Below, piece by piece: positions 30,870 through 39,695 of a stretch of 64,000 nucleotides of DNA. How positions within the stretch are numbered: position 1 is the stretch's first letter; each line of letters starts with the position of its first letter. Source of the DNA: Flavihumibacter rivuli (lineage in GTDB: Bacteria; Bacteroidota; Bacteroidia; Chitinophagales; Chitinophagaceae); contig NZ_CP092334.1 in the NCBI RefSeq assembly GCF_018595685.2, positions 2,694,001-2,758,000 of the forward strand, given 5' to 3'. The position numbers and the translations under genes are program-made. Below the pieces are notes generated by a model, which saw nothing but the letters and a program-made list of their open reading frames with translations, had not been told where the DNA came from and searched no databases.

Positions 30870-32573
30870 ATGAAGCGAATGGGTATGGTGGTGGTTGGGA
30901 TAATGCTGGCCTTTTCGGCTCCGGCACAGCGTTTCAGCGTGGTGATCAATGAATTGATGGCCGACCCTGAACCTGCACAACAATTGCCGTCCTGCGAATA
31001 CATTGAGCTGGTGAACAGGACGGACAGCGCAATTGACCTGTCAGGTTGGTCCATCAGCAATGGCCGGACCAGGGGCCTTCTCCCCGACTCCCTGGTCATT
31101 GGCGCACATGCCTACCTGCTGGTCTGCCCTGCTGTTTACCGCGACAGTTTCCCCGCTGCGGAACTGGTGGCCAGTCCTTCACGATGGCCCGTCCTGAACA
31201 ATGAATCGGACACGATCTATCTGCTGGACTGGGAAGAGAAAATAGTGCACGCCATAGGCTACCAGCGAAAATGGCTGGGAACAGGCAATCCCTCAGGGGG
31301 AGGCTGGAGCTATGAAATGATCAACCTGCTGCATCCCATTTCCTCGCCCCGTAACTGGGCGGCCAGCCGGTCGGCAAGCGGGGGTAGCCCGGGCCAGCCG
31401 AATAGCATTGCAGCACCAGCAGCGGACGAAACCCCTCCCCTACTGCTGTACAGCTTTGCCCCGGATAGTTTGCATGTGATACTGGTAATGGATGAGCCAA
31501 TTGCTGACATCAATGTGACCAATAACCGAAATATTGTACTGGACCCTCCCCTGCCAATCCTTCAGCATGAATTGCTTCCCCCATTCTACAATTCAGTCAG
31601 GCTAAAGCTTGCACAGCCATTGCTGCAGGACAGGTTGTATCAGCTAGCAGTCATCGGACTTGCAGACCTTGCCGATAATACCATGGCAGCGGCCAATACT
31701 GTTACAGGTCTGGCAACATTGGACAGCACACCACAGGTCATCATCAATGAACTCATGACAGCTGAACCTGCCGGGGGCTCGGATTATATTGAACTCTATA
31801 ATGCAGGGGTGGTCGCCGTTTCCTTGTCAGACCTAAGGTTGGCCACAAGGAATGCTGGAGGAATGATCACCAGTCCAAGACCTGTCAGCAGGGAAGCCAG
31901 GAATATCTATCCCGGTCACTACCTGGTATGCACAAACGATGCCGGTTGGCTGGAACAACAGTATATCACGGGTGGACTGGGAACAGTATTGGAATCATCC
32001 CCTTTACCTTCACTGGCTGCGGAAGAAGGAAGGCTGGTAGTACTACACAGGAAGGGGAACATACTGGAGGAAATACCTTATACGGCGGATTGGCACCATA
32101 AGCTGGTAAGGGATCCCAAAGGCATAGCCCTGGAGCGGCTCGACCCCAATGGACCGCCGGATGACAGCAGGAACTGGCATTCAGCTTCCGCATCTTCCGG
32201 TTGGGGAACACCCGGCTACCGTAACTCACAGCAATACCTAAACGAAGAAGGGTCAGCTGTCGTACAGTTGGAGAAAGACCTTTTCTCCCCCGACAGGGAT
32301 GGAGTGGATGACCGCCTGGTCATTCTATATGCTTTTCCCGAAGCGGGATATGTATTGAACATCACCATTTACAATAGTTCCGGTGCAGAAGTGAGGAAGC
32401 TGGTGGCCAATGCGCTGTGCGGGCGAAAGGGCCAATTCCATTGGGAAGGACTTGGGGAAGGCAACAGGGAACTTGGGACAGGCATCTACATCCTGGTGGC
32501 AGACTATTACCACCCCAATGGCAAGAGGAAGAAGGCCAAACTTCCGGTGAGCCTGGTGCGCAGGAAAAATTAA
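30870..32573 (+). CDS. Secreted lamin-tail-domain protein
   Basis: 567 residues. Signal peptide (MKRMGMVVVGIMLAFSAPAQ). Two lamin-tail (LTD) domains: VVINELMADP...EYIELVNRTDSAIDLSGW (about 24-130) and IINELMTAEP...DYIELYNAGVVAVSLSDL (about 290-420). The C-terminus has DLFSPDRDGVDDRLVILY and LNITIYNSSGAEVRKLV, a gliding/CHU_C or FlgD-like Ig pattern seen in T9SS cargo, and ends GTGIYILVADYYHPNGKRKK. Probably a surface adhesin or matrix protein; no enzyme motif seen. Confidence 0.8.
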   Translation: MKRMGMVVVGIMLAFSAPAQRFSVVINELMADPEPAQQLPSCEYIELVNRTDSAIDLSGWSISNGRTRGLLPDSLVIGAHAYLLVCPAVYRDSFPAAELVASPSRWPVLNNESDTIYLLDWEEKIVHAIGYQRKWLGTGNPSGGGWSYEMINLLHPISSPRNWAASRSASGGSPGQPNSIAAPAADETPPLLLYSFAPDSLHVILVMDEPIADINVTNNRNIVLDPPLPILQHELLPPFYNSVRLKLAQPLLQDRLYQLAVIGLADLADNTMAAANTVTGLATLDSTPQVIINELMTAEPAGGSDYIELYNAGVVAVSLSDLRLATRNAGGMITSPRPVSREARNIYPGHYLVCTNDAGWLEQQYITGGLGTVLESSPLPSLAAEEGRLVVLHRKGNILEEIPYTADWHHKLVRDPKGIALERLDPNGPPDDSRNWHSASASSGWGTPGYRNSQQYLNEEGSAVVQLEKDLFSPDRDGVDDRLVILYAFPEAGYVLNITIYNSSGAEVRKLVANALCGRKGQFHWEGLGEGNRELGTGIYILVADYYHPNGKRKKAKLPVSLVRRKN

Positions 32574-32602
32574 GCCCCATCCGCAGTAACGGACGGGGCT
32601 TA
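32571..32602. terminator. Convergent terminator between LTD gene and PfkB gene
   Basis: AAGCCCC(A)TCCG-CAGTAA-CGGA(C)GGGGCTT. It begins in the TAA stop of the LTD gene and also faces the 3' end of the minus-strand kinase gene. Confidence 0.75.
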
Positions 32603-32623
32603 AATATTGATGTTCCGAAAAGA

Positions 32624-33553
32624 TTATTCGGCAGCGAGGGTAATGTCAAAATTCACAAGGTCAACAAACTGGCGCATACGGGCGTCGATATCGGCTGCAT
32701 TGATCTCTTTCATGCGGGTATTGCCAAATTTCTCTACACAGAAAGATGCGAGTGCAGATCCCTTGATGATGGCAGTTTTCATGTTCTCGAAAGAAATATC
32801 ACGAGTGGCGGCAATATGGCCAATGAAGCCACCGGCGAAGGTATCACCGGCACCGGTTGGGTCGAAAACATCTTCCAGCGGTAAGGCAGGAGCGAAGAAG
32901 ATCTGGTCTTCGTGGAAAAGCAAGGCACCATGTTCACCCTTCTTAATCACCAGGAATTTGGGACCCATCTTACGGATCTCTTTAGCCGCCTTCACCAGGG
33001 AATATTGTCCGCTGAGCTGCCTGGCCTCACTATCGTTCACCATCAGCACATCCACTTCTTTCAAAACTGCTTCCAGGTCTTCCATGGCAGTATCCATCCA
33101 GAAGTTCATGGTGTCCATCACAATGAGCCTGGGGCGCTGCTTCAATTGCCTGATCACGCTCAATTGCAGTTTGGGCATCAGGTTACCCAGCATCAGGAAC
33201 TCAGAGCCCTGGAAGCTATCGGGAACCACAGGGTCAAAATCGGCCAGCACATTCAACTGTGTATCGAGTGTATCACGACTGTTCATGTCCATGTGGTAAC
33301 GGCCGGCCCAGAAGAAGGACTTCTGGTCCTGTTTCACCTGTACCCCATCGAGGTTGATCCCCCTGGCCTGCATGGCATCCAGTTCATCCTTCGGGAAGTC
33401 GTAACCGATCACGGAGATCTGGTTGACCGGCTGCACAAAATTGGAGGCGCTCCATGCTACATAAGTTGCTGAACCGCCAACGATCTGGCCGCTCTTTCCG
33501 AAAGGTGTTTCGATGGCATCGAAGGCCATGGTACCCACTACGATCAAAGACAT
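32624..33553 (-). CDS. PfkB-family carbohydrate/nucleoside kinase
   Basis: 309 residues from the ATG at 33553 (MSLIVVGTMAFDAIETPFGK). The ATP-site signature DVFDPTGAGDTFAGGFIGH carries the catalytic Asp, and VGGSATYVAWSAS is the substrate-side glycine motif. A longer frame to 33997 overlaps the divergent TetR gene and is rejected. Substrate unclear; the family includes ribokinase, adenosine kinase and fructokinases, and Bacteroidota often carry this form as a stand-alone gene. Cytoplasmic. Confidence 0.88.
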   Translation of the reverse strand: MSLIVVGTMAFDAIETPFGKSGQIVGGSATYVAWSASNFVQPVNQISVIGYDFPKDELDAMQARGINLDGVQVKQDQKSFFWAGRYHMDMNSRDTLDTQLNVLADFDPVVPDSFQGSEFLMLGNLMPKLQLSVIRQLKQRPRLIVMDTMNFWMDTAMEDLEAVLKEVDVLMVNDSEARQLSGQYSLVKAAKEIRKMGPKFLVIKKGEHGALLFHEDQIFFAPALPLEDVFDPTGAGDTFAGGFIGHIAATRDISFENMKTAIIKGSALASFCVEKFGNTRMKEINAADIDARMRQFVDLVNFDITLAAE

Positions 33554-33660
33554 AATATAAATTGAAGGTTTTGTTTGGGTCGGGCCAAAAACCGGCCAAA
33601 CCGGCGCGAAATTAGGCCATCTTTTGAAAAAATACCGCAAAACATGGGGTTTGCGCTCCA

Positions 33661-33686
33661 CTAACACTTGTTCGTTTGTATATTTG
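33661..33686 (+). promoter_or_regulatory. TetR promoter with putative PaaR-type operator
   Basis: CTAACACTTGTTCG (33661-33674) directly precedes TATATTTG (33679-33686), a -7 element. The 14-mer matches the site before paaA at 12 of 14 positions, so autorepression is likely. Confidence 0.65.
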
Positions 33687-33692
33687 GGAGCT

Positions 33693-34283
33693 ATGGCCAA
33701 GATCAAAAGCAAACAAAACGGAACCAAAAAGGAGGTGATCGTTGAGGCCGCTACCCACCTGTTCAGGGAAAAGGGTTTCAAGGCAGCCTCCATGCGCGAC
33801 CTTGCAGAAGCCGTTGGCGTAGAAGCCGCCAGCCTGTATAACCATATCCAGTCCAAGGAAGAATTACTCCAGGAGATCTGTTTCAAGGTGGCCAATGATT
33901 TCAATACCGCCTGTGATGAGATCGAGAACAGTGGACTGAACGCCATCCAGAAAGTGGAAGCCATCCTTCGGTTCCACATCCAGCAGATGTTCAACAACTA
34001 TGAGATGGTGATCGTGGCAGACCGTGAATGGCGCCACCTGTCAGACCCCTATCTCTCCAATTTCCATACCCAGCGCAGGGCCTACCGCAAACGACTGGCA
34101 TCCATCATCGAGGCCGGTATCGCCAGCAAGGAGATCAAACCCATAGATGCCCCGACCGCTGTGCTCATCATGTTACACGCCGTGAATGGTATTGAAAGCT
34201 GGCACCGCAGCAAGGAAAAGATCAGTCCGCGCCAGCTCGAAGAAAACATGGTCCTGATCATGGTTGAAGGGTTGAAAGCTTAA
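33693..34283 (+). CDS. TetR-family regulator of phenylacetate degradation
   Basis: 196 residues from the ATG at 33693 (MAKIKSKQNGTKKEVIVEAA), preceded by GGGAG. The N-terminal HTH reads FREKGFKAASMRDLAEAVGVEAASLYNHIQSKEELL, standard for TetR. The C-terminal part has DREWRHLSDPYLSNFHTQRRAYR and a final helix, as in PaaR-type repressors that respond to phenylacetyl-CoA. It is followed by paaE after 16 bp, so it is probably in the same transcript and self-regulated. Function by context and operator match. Confidence 0.88.
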   Translation: MAKIKSKQNGTKKEVIVEAATHLFREKGFKAASMRDLAEAVGVEAASLYNHIQSKEELLQEICFKVANDFNTACDEIENSGLNAIQKVEAILRFHIQQMFNNYEMVIVADREWRHLSDPYLSNFHTQRRAYRKRLASIIEAGIASKEIKPIDAPTAVLIMLHAVNGIESWHRSKEKISPRQLEENMVLIMVEGLKA

Positions 34284-34299
34284 CAAGAGAACGATTGCT

Positions 34300-35382
34300 A
34301 TGTCCATCCATTTCCATCCACTGACCATCAGTGATATCCGCAGGGAAACCAACGAATGCGTATCCATTGCCTTTGATATTCCGGAAGAACTGAAAGAGAC
34401 CTTCCGTTTCCGCGAAGGCCAGAATATTACCATCAAAGCCACTATCGACGGGGAAGAGATCCGTCGCTCCTATTCCGTTTGCAGCTCCCCCCTTGAAGGC
34501 GAACTGCGGGTGGCCGTGAAACAGGTAGAAGGCGGTAAGTTCTCCACCTTCGCCAATAAGCAACTCCAAAAAGGCCAGCAACTCGATGTATTGCCGCCTA
34601 CCGGGAAGTTCTATACTGAACTCAATCCCAGCCATCACCACCATTATGTGGCCTTTGCCGCAGGAAGCGGGATCACACCTATTCTTTCCATCATCAAGAC
34701 GGTATTGGCTACAGAGCCAAATAGCAGTTTCACCCTGGTGTATGGCAATAAGAACCGCAATGCCATCATTTTCAGGGAAACCCTGGAAGCCATCAAGAAC
34801 AAATACATCAATCGCTTCAGGATCATCCATGTGCTGAGCAGGGAGCGCACAGATGCCGCCATCAACCATGGCCGGATCGATGCTGACAAATGCGAACAGC
34901 TGGGCAGCCAGGTCATAAACTGGCCATCTGTCCACCATTATTTCCTTTGTGGCCCCGAGGCCATGATCTTTTCTACCCGCGACTTCCTGGTGTCAAAGGG
35001 AGTGCCGGCCGAAAAGATCCACTTCGAACTGTTTACCAGTCCCGGCCAGGCCCAACGGACCAGGGAAATGGAAAAAGCCGATGCCAAGGATACCGGCCCT
35101 GTTGCCAGGGTGTCTGTAAAGCTGGATGGCATCAGTTTCGATTTCGATCTACCCTTTAATAGCAGGAGCATCCTGGATGCTGCCTTGCAGGAAGGTGCCG
35201 ACCTGCCCTATGCCTGTAAGGGAGGGGTTTGTTGCACCTGCAGGGCCAAGCTGGTGAGCGGGGAAGTGGAAATGGAAGTGAACTATGCCCTGGAACCCGA
35301 TGAGGTAGCAGCCGGCTATATCCTCACCTGCCAGTCCCATCCCAGGTCGGGCTCGGTGGTAGTGGATTTCGATTCCAAATAA
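34300..35382 (+). CDS. paaE: Phenylacetyl-CoA epoxidase reductase subunit
   Basis: Passes electrons from NADPH through FAD and a 2Fe-2S centre to the PaaABC(D) oxygenase. The 360 residues show an FAD-binding beta-barrel (RFREGQNITIKATIDGEEIRRSYSVCSS), an NAD-binding domain (FAAGSGITPILSIIKTVL, FLCGPEAMI) and a plant-type ferredoxin domain, with CKGGVCCTCRAKLVSG holding Cys-x4-Cys-x2-Cys and the fourth Cys in YILTCQSHP. It precedes paaA by 135 bp with a separate promoter/operator between, so the reductase goes with the regulator rather than with paaABCD. Confidence 0.95.
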   Translation: MSIHFHPLTISDIRRETNECVSIAFDIPEELKETFRFREGQNITIKATIDGEEIRRSYSVCSSPLEGELRVAVKQVEGGKFSTFANKQLQKGQQLDVLPPTGKFYTELNPSHHHHYVAFAAGSGITPILSIIKTVLATEPNSSFTLVYGNKNRNAIIFRETLEAIKNKYINRFRIIHVLSRERTDAAINHGRIDADKCEQLGSQVINWPSVHHYFLCGPEAMIFSTRDFLVSKGVPAEKIHFELFTSPGQAQRTREMEKADAKDTGPVARVSVKLDGISFDFDLPFNSRSILDAALQEGADLPYACKGGVCCTCRAKLVSGEVEMEVNYALEPDEVAAGYILTCQSHPRSGSVVVDFDSK

Positions 35383-35464
35383 AAGAGAAAGCCTTCTGCC
35401 TTAGCGTCTCCATGTTCCAAGGCAGGGGACCGATGAAGCATTTTATGTAAAACCCGGCCAAAAA

Positions 35465-35506
35465 GCTAACACTCGTTAGCTAATAGTGCCAGATTCCTTA
35501 CATTTG
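35465..35506 (+). promoter_or_regulatory. paaA promoter with putative PaaR operator
   Basis: GCTAACACTCGTTAGC (35465-35480) is a perfect 6-4-6 palindrome. It lies 18 bp upstream of TACATTTG (35499-35506), which fits TAnnTTTG, so the palindrome covers the -33 region. From memory, Thermus PaaR recognises CNAACGNNCGTTNG; this site agrees except at one position. Confidence 0.75.
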
Positions 35507-35517
35507 TAACCATAGAA

Positions 35518-36471
35518 TTGCCAGTTATGGAGCAAGAATTGGACAAGATATTCCAGGACAAGATTGACCGCGAGATCAGGATCGAACCGCGGGACTGGAT
35601 GCCGGAGAAATACCGCCAGACGTTGATCCGCCAGATCTCCCAGCATGCACACAGTGAGATTGTTGGTATGTTGCCGGAAGGCAACTGGATCACCCGCGCC
35701 CCATCCCTTCGCCGCAAGGCCACACTGATCGCCAAAGTGCAGGATGAGGCTGGTCATGGGCTCTACCTCTACAGTGCAGCCGAAACCCTTGGCATTACCC
35801 GCGACCAGATGACCGAGCAATTGTTGACCGGTAAGGCCAAGTACTCTTCTATCTTCAATTATCCCACCATTAATTGGGCAGATATCGGTGCGATCGGCTG
35901 GCTGGTGGATGGTGCTGCCATCATGAACCAGGTGCCGCTCTGCAGGACCTCCTATGGACCCTATGCCAGGGCAATGGTCAGGATCTGCAAGGAAGAAAGT
36001 TTCCACCAACGCCAGGGTTTCGAGATCCTGCTCACGCTCAGCAAGGGAACGGAAGCCCAGCGCAGGATGTGCCAGGATGCCATCAACCGCTGGTGGTGGC
36101 CCAGTGTCATGATGTTTGGACCTGCCGATGATGCCTCACCGCATACTGCCCAAAGCATGAAGTGGAGGATCAAGCGCTTCTCCAATGATGAGCTCAGGCA
36201 GAAGTTCGTGGATGTCTGCGCAGAGCAGGTCAAGATCCTGGGCATGACCCTCCCTGACCCGGACCTTAAATGGAACGAGGAAAAGGGGCATTATGATTTC
36301 GGCGCGATCAACTGGGAAGAATTCTGGAACGTGATCAGTGGCAATGGCCCCTGCAATAAGGAGAGGATAGCCGCCAGGATCAAGGCCCACGAAGATGGCG
36401 CATGGGTAAGGGAGGCAGCGATGGCCTTTGCTGCCAAGCGCGCCAGAAAGGGTGAAAAGGCCGTTGCCTGA
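35518..36471 (+). CDS. paaA: Phenylacetyl-CoA epoxidase catalytic subunit PaaA
   Basis: Di-iron oxygenase subunit that epoxidises the ring of phenylacetyl-CoA. The 317 residues carry the two ExxH-type iron motifs, [14 protein letters not shown] and [10 protein letters not shown], plus [24 protein letters not shown] and [12 protein letters not shown]. An in-frame ATG three codons in (35527) is an alternative start. It is followed by a decayed ORF6N gene and then paaB, so the normal paaAB junction is broken by about 550 bp. Cytoplasmic complex with PaaC and PaaB. Confidence 0.97.
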   Translation: MPVMEQELDKIFQDKIDREIRIEPRDWMPEKYRQTLIRQISQHAHSEIVGMLPEGNWITRAPSLRRKATLIAKVQDEAGHGLYLYSAAETLGITRDQMTEQLLTGKAKYSSIFNYPTINWADIGAIGWLVDGAAIMNQVPLCRTSYGPYARAMVRICKEESFHQRQGFEILLTLSKGTEAQRRMCQDAINRWWWPSVMMFGPADDASPHTAQSMKWRIKRFSNDELRQKFVDVCAEQVKILGMTLPDPDLKWNEEKGHYDFGAINWEEFWNVISGNGPCNKERIAARIKAHEDGAWVREAAMAFAAKRARKGEKAVA

Positions 36472-36510
36472 GGAAGGTATTACAGCTAGCTTGGGGGCAA
36501 ATACCAGGCT

Positions 36511-37027
36511 ATGCAGATCAGTGTTATCCAGGAAAAGATCTTTGAGCTGAGGGGACAGAAAGTGATGTTGGACCATGACCTTGCGGCCCTCTACCAGGTA
36601 CCGACGAAGGTGCTGAACCAGGCGGTTAAACGCAATAGCGCAAGGTTTCCGCCTGATTTTATGTTTCAATGCAATGCAGAAGAGTACCAGTCTTTAAGGT
36701 CACAATTTGTGACCTTAAATGGACGGGGCCAACACCGCAAATACCTTCCCTATGCTTTTACCGAATAGGGGGGTGGCTATGCTGAGCAGTGTGCTGGGCA
36801 GCGAAAGGGCCATTGAAACCAATATCCTCATCATCCGGACCTTTGTGATGCTCAGGAGCTACCAGATGCATGTAGAAGACCTGCAGCAAAAACTCAGGGA
36901 ACTCTAAATAAAATACAACAGGAATTTCGAAGAGGTCTTTAAGGCACTCGACCTGTTGATCAACGAAAAAGTAAAGCAGGAAAAATTTTCCAACAGGACC
37001 CGCATAGGGTTTAAACCCAATAAGTGA
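36511..37027 (+). pseudogene. ORF6N-domain gene, decayed, inside the paa operon
   Basis: Begins at [20 protein letters not shown] and follows the ORF6N phage-antirepressor-like family through LPYAFTE, where it stops at 36766-36768 (TAG). The family continues EQGVAMLSSVL; here GVAMLSSVLGSERAIE resumes in another frame, consistent with a CAG-to-TAG change plus one extra G in the run at 36768-36774. A further TAA at 36905-36907 interrupts before YNRNFEEVFKALDLLINEKV, and the frame ends at 37027. So one frameshift and two stops. Its last stop overlaps the paaB start (TGATG). Confidence 0.88.
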
Positions 37028-37392
37028 TGAACAATTTGCTGAAGAAGATATGTTACGGCGATTACGGTGACCGTGAACAGGCAGGCGGCCAGGGCGAACA
37101 GTCACAGCATGCCAACGAATGGCCATTATGGGAAATATTCATCCGGAGCAAACAGGGATTGGACCATAAACATGTCGGCAGCCTTCATGCAGCTGACGCA
37201 GCAATGGCCATTGAGAATGCACGTGATGTGTATACCAGGCGCCAGGAAGGCGTGAGTATCTGGGTGGTGGAAAGCAAATACATCCACGCTTCCAACCCGG
37301 ATGAAGCAGATAGCCTGTATGATCCGGCCAACGACAAGATCTATCGCCACCCGACCTTTTATGACCTGCCTGATGAACTAAGTCATATGTAA
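37027..37392 (+). CDS. paaB: Phenylacetyl-CoA epoxidase subunit PaaB
   Basis: Small structural subunit that bridges the PaaAC complex. 121 residues from ATG at 37027 (a GTG one codon earlier is possible). The family core is WPLWEIFIRSKQGLDHKHVGSLHAADAAMAIENARDVYTRR and the C-terminal PTFYDLPDELSHM. The N-terminal 30 residues are specific and Gly/Gln-rich. The start codon overlaps the stop of the ORF6N relic, so translation may be coupled to ribosomes that read the relic's last frame. Confidence 0.95.
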   Translation: MNNLLKKICYGDYGDREQAGGQGEQSQHANEWPLWEIFIRSKQGLDHKHVGSLHAADAAMAIENARDVYTRRQEGVSIWVVESKYIHASNPDEADSLYDPANDKIYRHPTFYDLPDELSHM

Positions 37393-37470
37393 GGACAGGT
37401 TGCCTTTGTATGGCCTGACAAGTTTAGAAATGATTATTTTACTTCTTCCACTTCAACAACGCTACTATCC

Positions 37471-38277
37471 ATGACCGCGCTCTTTCAATACGTCCTTCAC
37501 CTTGCTGATAACGCACTGATCCTGGGGCACCGGAACAGTGAATGGACCGGGCATGGTCCGGTACTGGAACAGGATATTGCCATCTCCAATATTGCCCTTG
37601 ACCTCATCGGGCAATCCAGGAACCTTTACCAATATGCTGCCGGCATCTATGAACAGCACAAGGAAGGGCTTTCCTCCACCATTGGCTCACCCGCTTTCCA
37701 GATGGTGAAAGGAGCTGTTGATGAAGATGACCTCGCCTTTCTCCGGGATGCCAATGAATTCTACAACTTACTGCTGGTAGAACAGGATAATGGGGATTGG
37801 GCAAAGACCATCCTCCGGCAATTCCTTTTCAGTGCTTACCAGTTCGAGTTATACAATGCGCTCCAAAAAAGCAAGGACAGTAACCTTAGCGCAATTGCAG
37901 AAAAGGCACTCAAAGAAGTTACCTACCATGTACGCTGGAGTGGTGAATGGGTGATCAGGCTAGGTGATGGAACGGAAGAAAGCCACCGCCGCATGGTCAA
38001 TGCATTGGATGCCTTATGGAAATTCAGCGATGAGATGTTCCAGCCGGCTTTGTATGAAAAAGAACTGGCCGCAACAGGAAGTTGTCCGGATCCATCAACC
38101 CTCAAAACCAATTGGATGGAAAGGGTAAGTTCAACCCTTACTGAAGCGACCCTCGAAATTCCAGTTTCCAAATGGATGCAGACTGGTGGCAAGATTGGGG
38201 TGCATACAGAACACCTGGGCTTCCTGCTGGCTGAAATGCAATTCATGCAAAGGACTTATCCAAATAGTGAATGGTGA
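37471..38277 (+). CDS. paaC: Phenylacetyl-CoA epoxidase subunit PaaC
   Basis: Non-catalytic ferritin-like partner of PaaA. 268 residues with the PaaC start LADNALILGHRNSEWTGHGPVLEQDIAISNIALDLIGQ, EFYNLLLVEQDNGDWAKTI and YHVRWSGEWVIRLGDGTEES, and HTEHLGFLLAEMQFMQR at the C-terminus. It overlaps paaD by 7 bp (ATGGTGA). A spacer of 78 bp separates it from paaB. Confidence 0.97.
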   Translation: MTALFQYVLHLADNALILGHRNSEWTGHGPVLEQDIAISNIALDLIGQSRNLYQYAAGIYEQHKEGLSSTIGSPAFQMVKGAVDEDDLAFLRDANEFYNLLLVEQDNGDWAKTILRQFLFSAYQFELYNALQKSKDSNLSAIAEKALKEVTYHVRWSGEWVIRLGDGTEESHRRMVNALDALWKFSDEMFQPALYEKELAATGSCPDPSTLKTNWMERVSSTLTEATLEIPVSKWMQTGGKIGVHTEHLGFLLAEMQFMQRTYPNSEW

Positions 38278-38795
38278 TCAGGATGAACGCTATCCCTACC
38301 CATATCAATGAAGCCGAGCAAAAGCTTTGGGAACTACTGGAGACGGTCCCGGATCCTGAGGTGCCGGTATTGACCCTAGTGGACCTGGGCATTATCCGAA
38401 AAGTGCAGGTTGAGGGAGATAAGGCCATCATCACCATTACCCCAACCTACACCGGATGCCCGGCCATGGATGCCATCAGCATGAATATCCGTTTCACCCT
38501 GCTGCAACATGGATTCCGGAATGTTGACATTATTACGGTGCTCTCACCCGCATGGACAACCGAATGGATGTCGGAGGCCGGCAAGGAAAAACTAAAAGCC
38601 TACGGCATTGCCCCACCCAATCCAAAACAGCAGGCATGCACTACAGGATATTTTGAACGCGAGGAAGCCGTTCAATGTCCGCATTGCCAGTCATGGCATA
38701 CCCACAGGGTAAGCGAATTCGGTTCCACCGCCTGTAAGGCATTGTATAAATGTGACGACTGCCAGGAACCCTTCGATTATTTCAAATGCCATTGA
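38271..38795 (+). CDS. paaD: Phenylacetyl-CoA epoxidase-associated Fe-S protein PaaD
   Basis: MIP18/DUF59-type protein needed for epoxidase maturation. 174 residues: VPDPEVPVLTLVDLGII and PTYTGCPAMDAI carry the DUF59 core. The C-terminal third has a four-Cys zinc or Fe-S site (CPHCQSWHTH...CKALYKCDDCQEP), usual for PaaD. An ATG at 38283 (MNAIPTH) is an alternative start. Translationally coupled to paaC. Confidence 0.95.
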   Translation: MVIRMNAIPTHINEAEQKLWELLETVPDPEVPVLTLVDLGIIRKVQVEGDKAIITITPTYTGCPAMDAISMNIRFTLLQHGFRNVDIITVLSPAWTTEWMSEAGKEKLKAYGIAPPNPKQQACTTGYFEREEAVQCPHCQSWHTHRVSEFGSTACKALYKCDDCQEPFDYFKCH

Positions 38796-38919
38796 TGCAG
38801 TACACCAGTAGTAAAAGGTGACCGCATGCTCCTAACAACTGGCCAGGAGGGAATCCCCAACAAATTCAATTCCATCATTTAACAGGAATAACGATCTTTA
38901 AAACAACAATTCAATCCAT

Positions 38920-39693
38920 ATGTCTTCTATCCTATTCTCCATAGAAAATTCAATTGGTAATATCACCCTAAACAGGCCGGACAAACTGAACTCCTTCAAC
39001 AGGGAGATGGCTTTTGAAATGCAGGCGGCCTTGAAAGAATGTGAATCGGAATCAGTACGTGCGGTTTACCTGACCGGTGCAGGCAAAGGTTTTTGTGCAG
39101 GCCAGGACCTGGCAGAAGTGGTAGACCCCAATGGACCGGGAATGGCAAGGATCCTGTCCGAACATTATAACCCGATCGTGATGGCCATCCGTGACCTAAG
39201 GAAACCCGTAGTGGCTGCGGTAAATGGTGTGGCTGCAGGAGCCGGTGCCAATATTGCACTTGGCTGTGATATTGTGGTGGCGAAAAGGTCTGCATCCTTC
39301 ATCCAGGCTTTCTCCAAAATTGGCCTGATACCGGATAGCGGCGGCACCTTCTATTTACCCAGGTTGATCGGCCACCAGAAAGCCAGTGCCCTTATGATGC
39401 TGGGCGATAAAGTAGATTCCGTGGAAGCGGAACGCCTTGGAATGATCTACAAATATTTTGAGGATGAGGTCTTTGAGGTGGAAGCCAGGAAAATAGTGGA
39501 AACGTTGGCACAGATGCCAACAGTTGGATTGGCCTATACCAAGAAGGCATTACAATGGTCTTTTACCCACGCTTTATTGGAGCAACTGGCCAATGAAGAC
39601 AAACTCCAGCAACGTGCTGCAGAAACCGATGACTTCAAGGAAGGCGTACAGGCATTCCTGGAAAAAAGGGCACCTCAATTCAAAGGAAAATAA
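38920..39693 (+). CDS. paaG: 1,2-epoxyphenylacetyl-CoA isomerase PaaG
   Basis: Crotonase-fold enzyme that converts the epoxide to the oxepin. 257 residues, with GAGKGFCAGQDLAEVVDPNG (oxyanion-hole glycine and the PaaG-type QDL), GVAAGAGANIALGCDIVVA and FSKIGLIPDSGGTFYLPRLIG with the Asp of this subgroup. Located 124 bp behind paaD, two bases before paaI. The context of paaABCD and paaI makes PaaG more likely than a generic enoyl-CoA hydratase. Confidence 0.93.
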   Translation: MSSILFSIENSIGNITLNRPDKLNSFNREMAFEMQAALKECESESVRAVYLTGAGKGFCAGQDLAEVVDPNGPGMARILSEHYNPIVMAIRDLRKPVVAAVNGVAAGAGANIALGCDIVVAKRSASFIQAFSKIGLIPDSGGTFYLPRLIGHQKASALMMLGDKVDSVEAERLGMIYKYFEDEVFEVEARKIVETLAQMPTVGLAYTKKALQWSFTHALLEQLANEDKLQQRAAETDDFKEGVQAFLEKRAPQFKGK

Positions 39694-39695
39694 AC

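Noticed and set aside
33554..33997. 5' extension of the PfkB gene to 33997
   Set aside because: It overlaps the TetR gene on the other strand and adds sequence unrelated to the kinase family.
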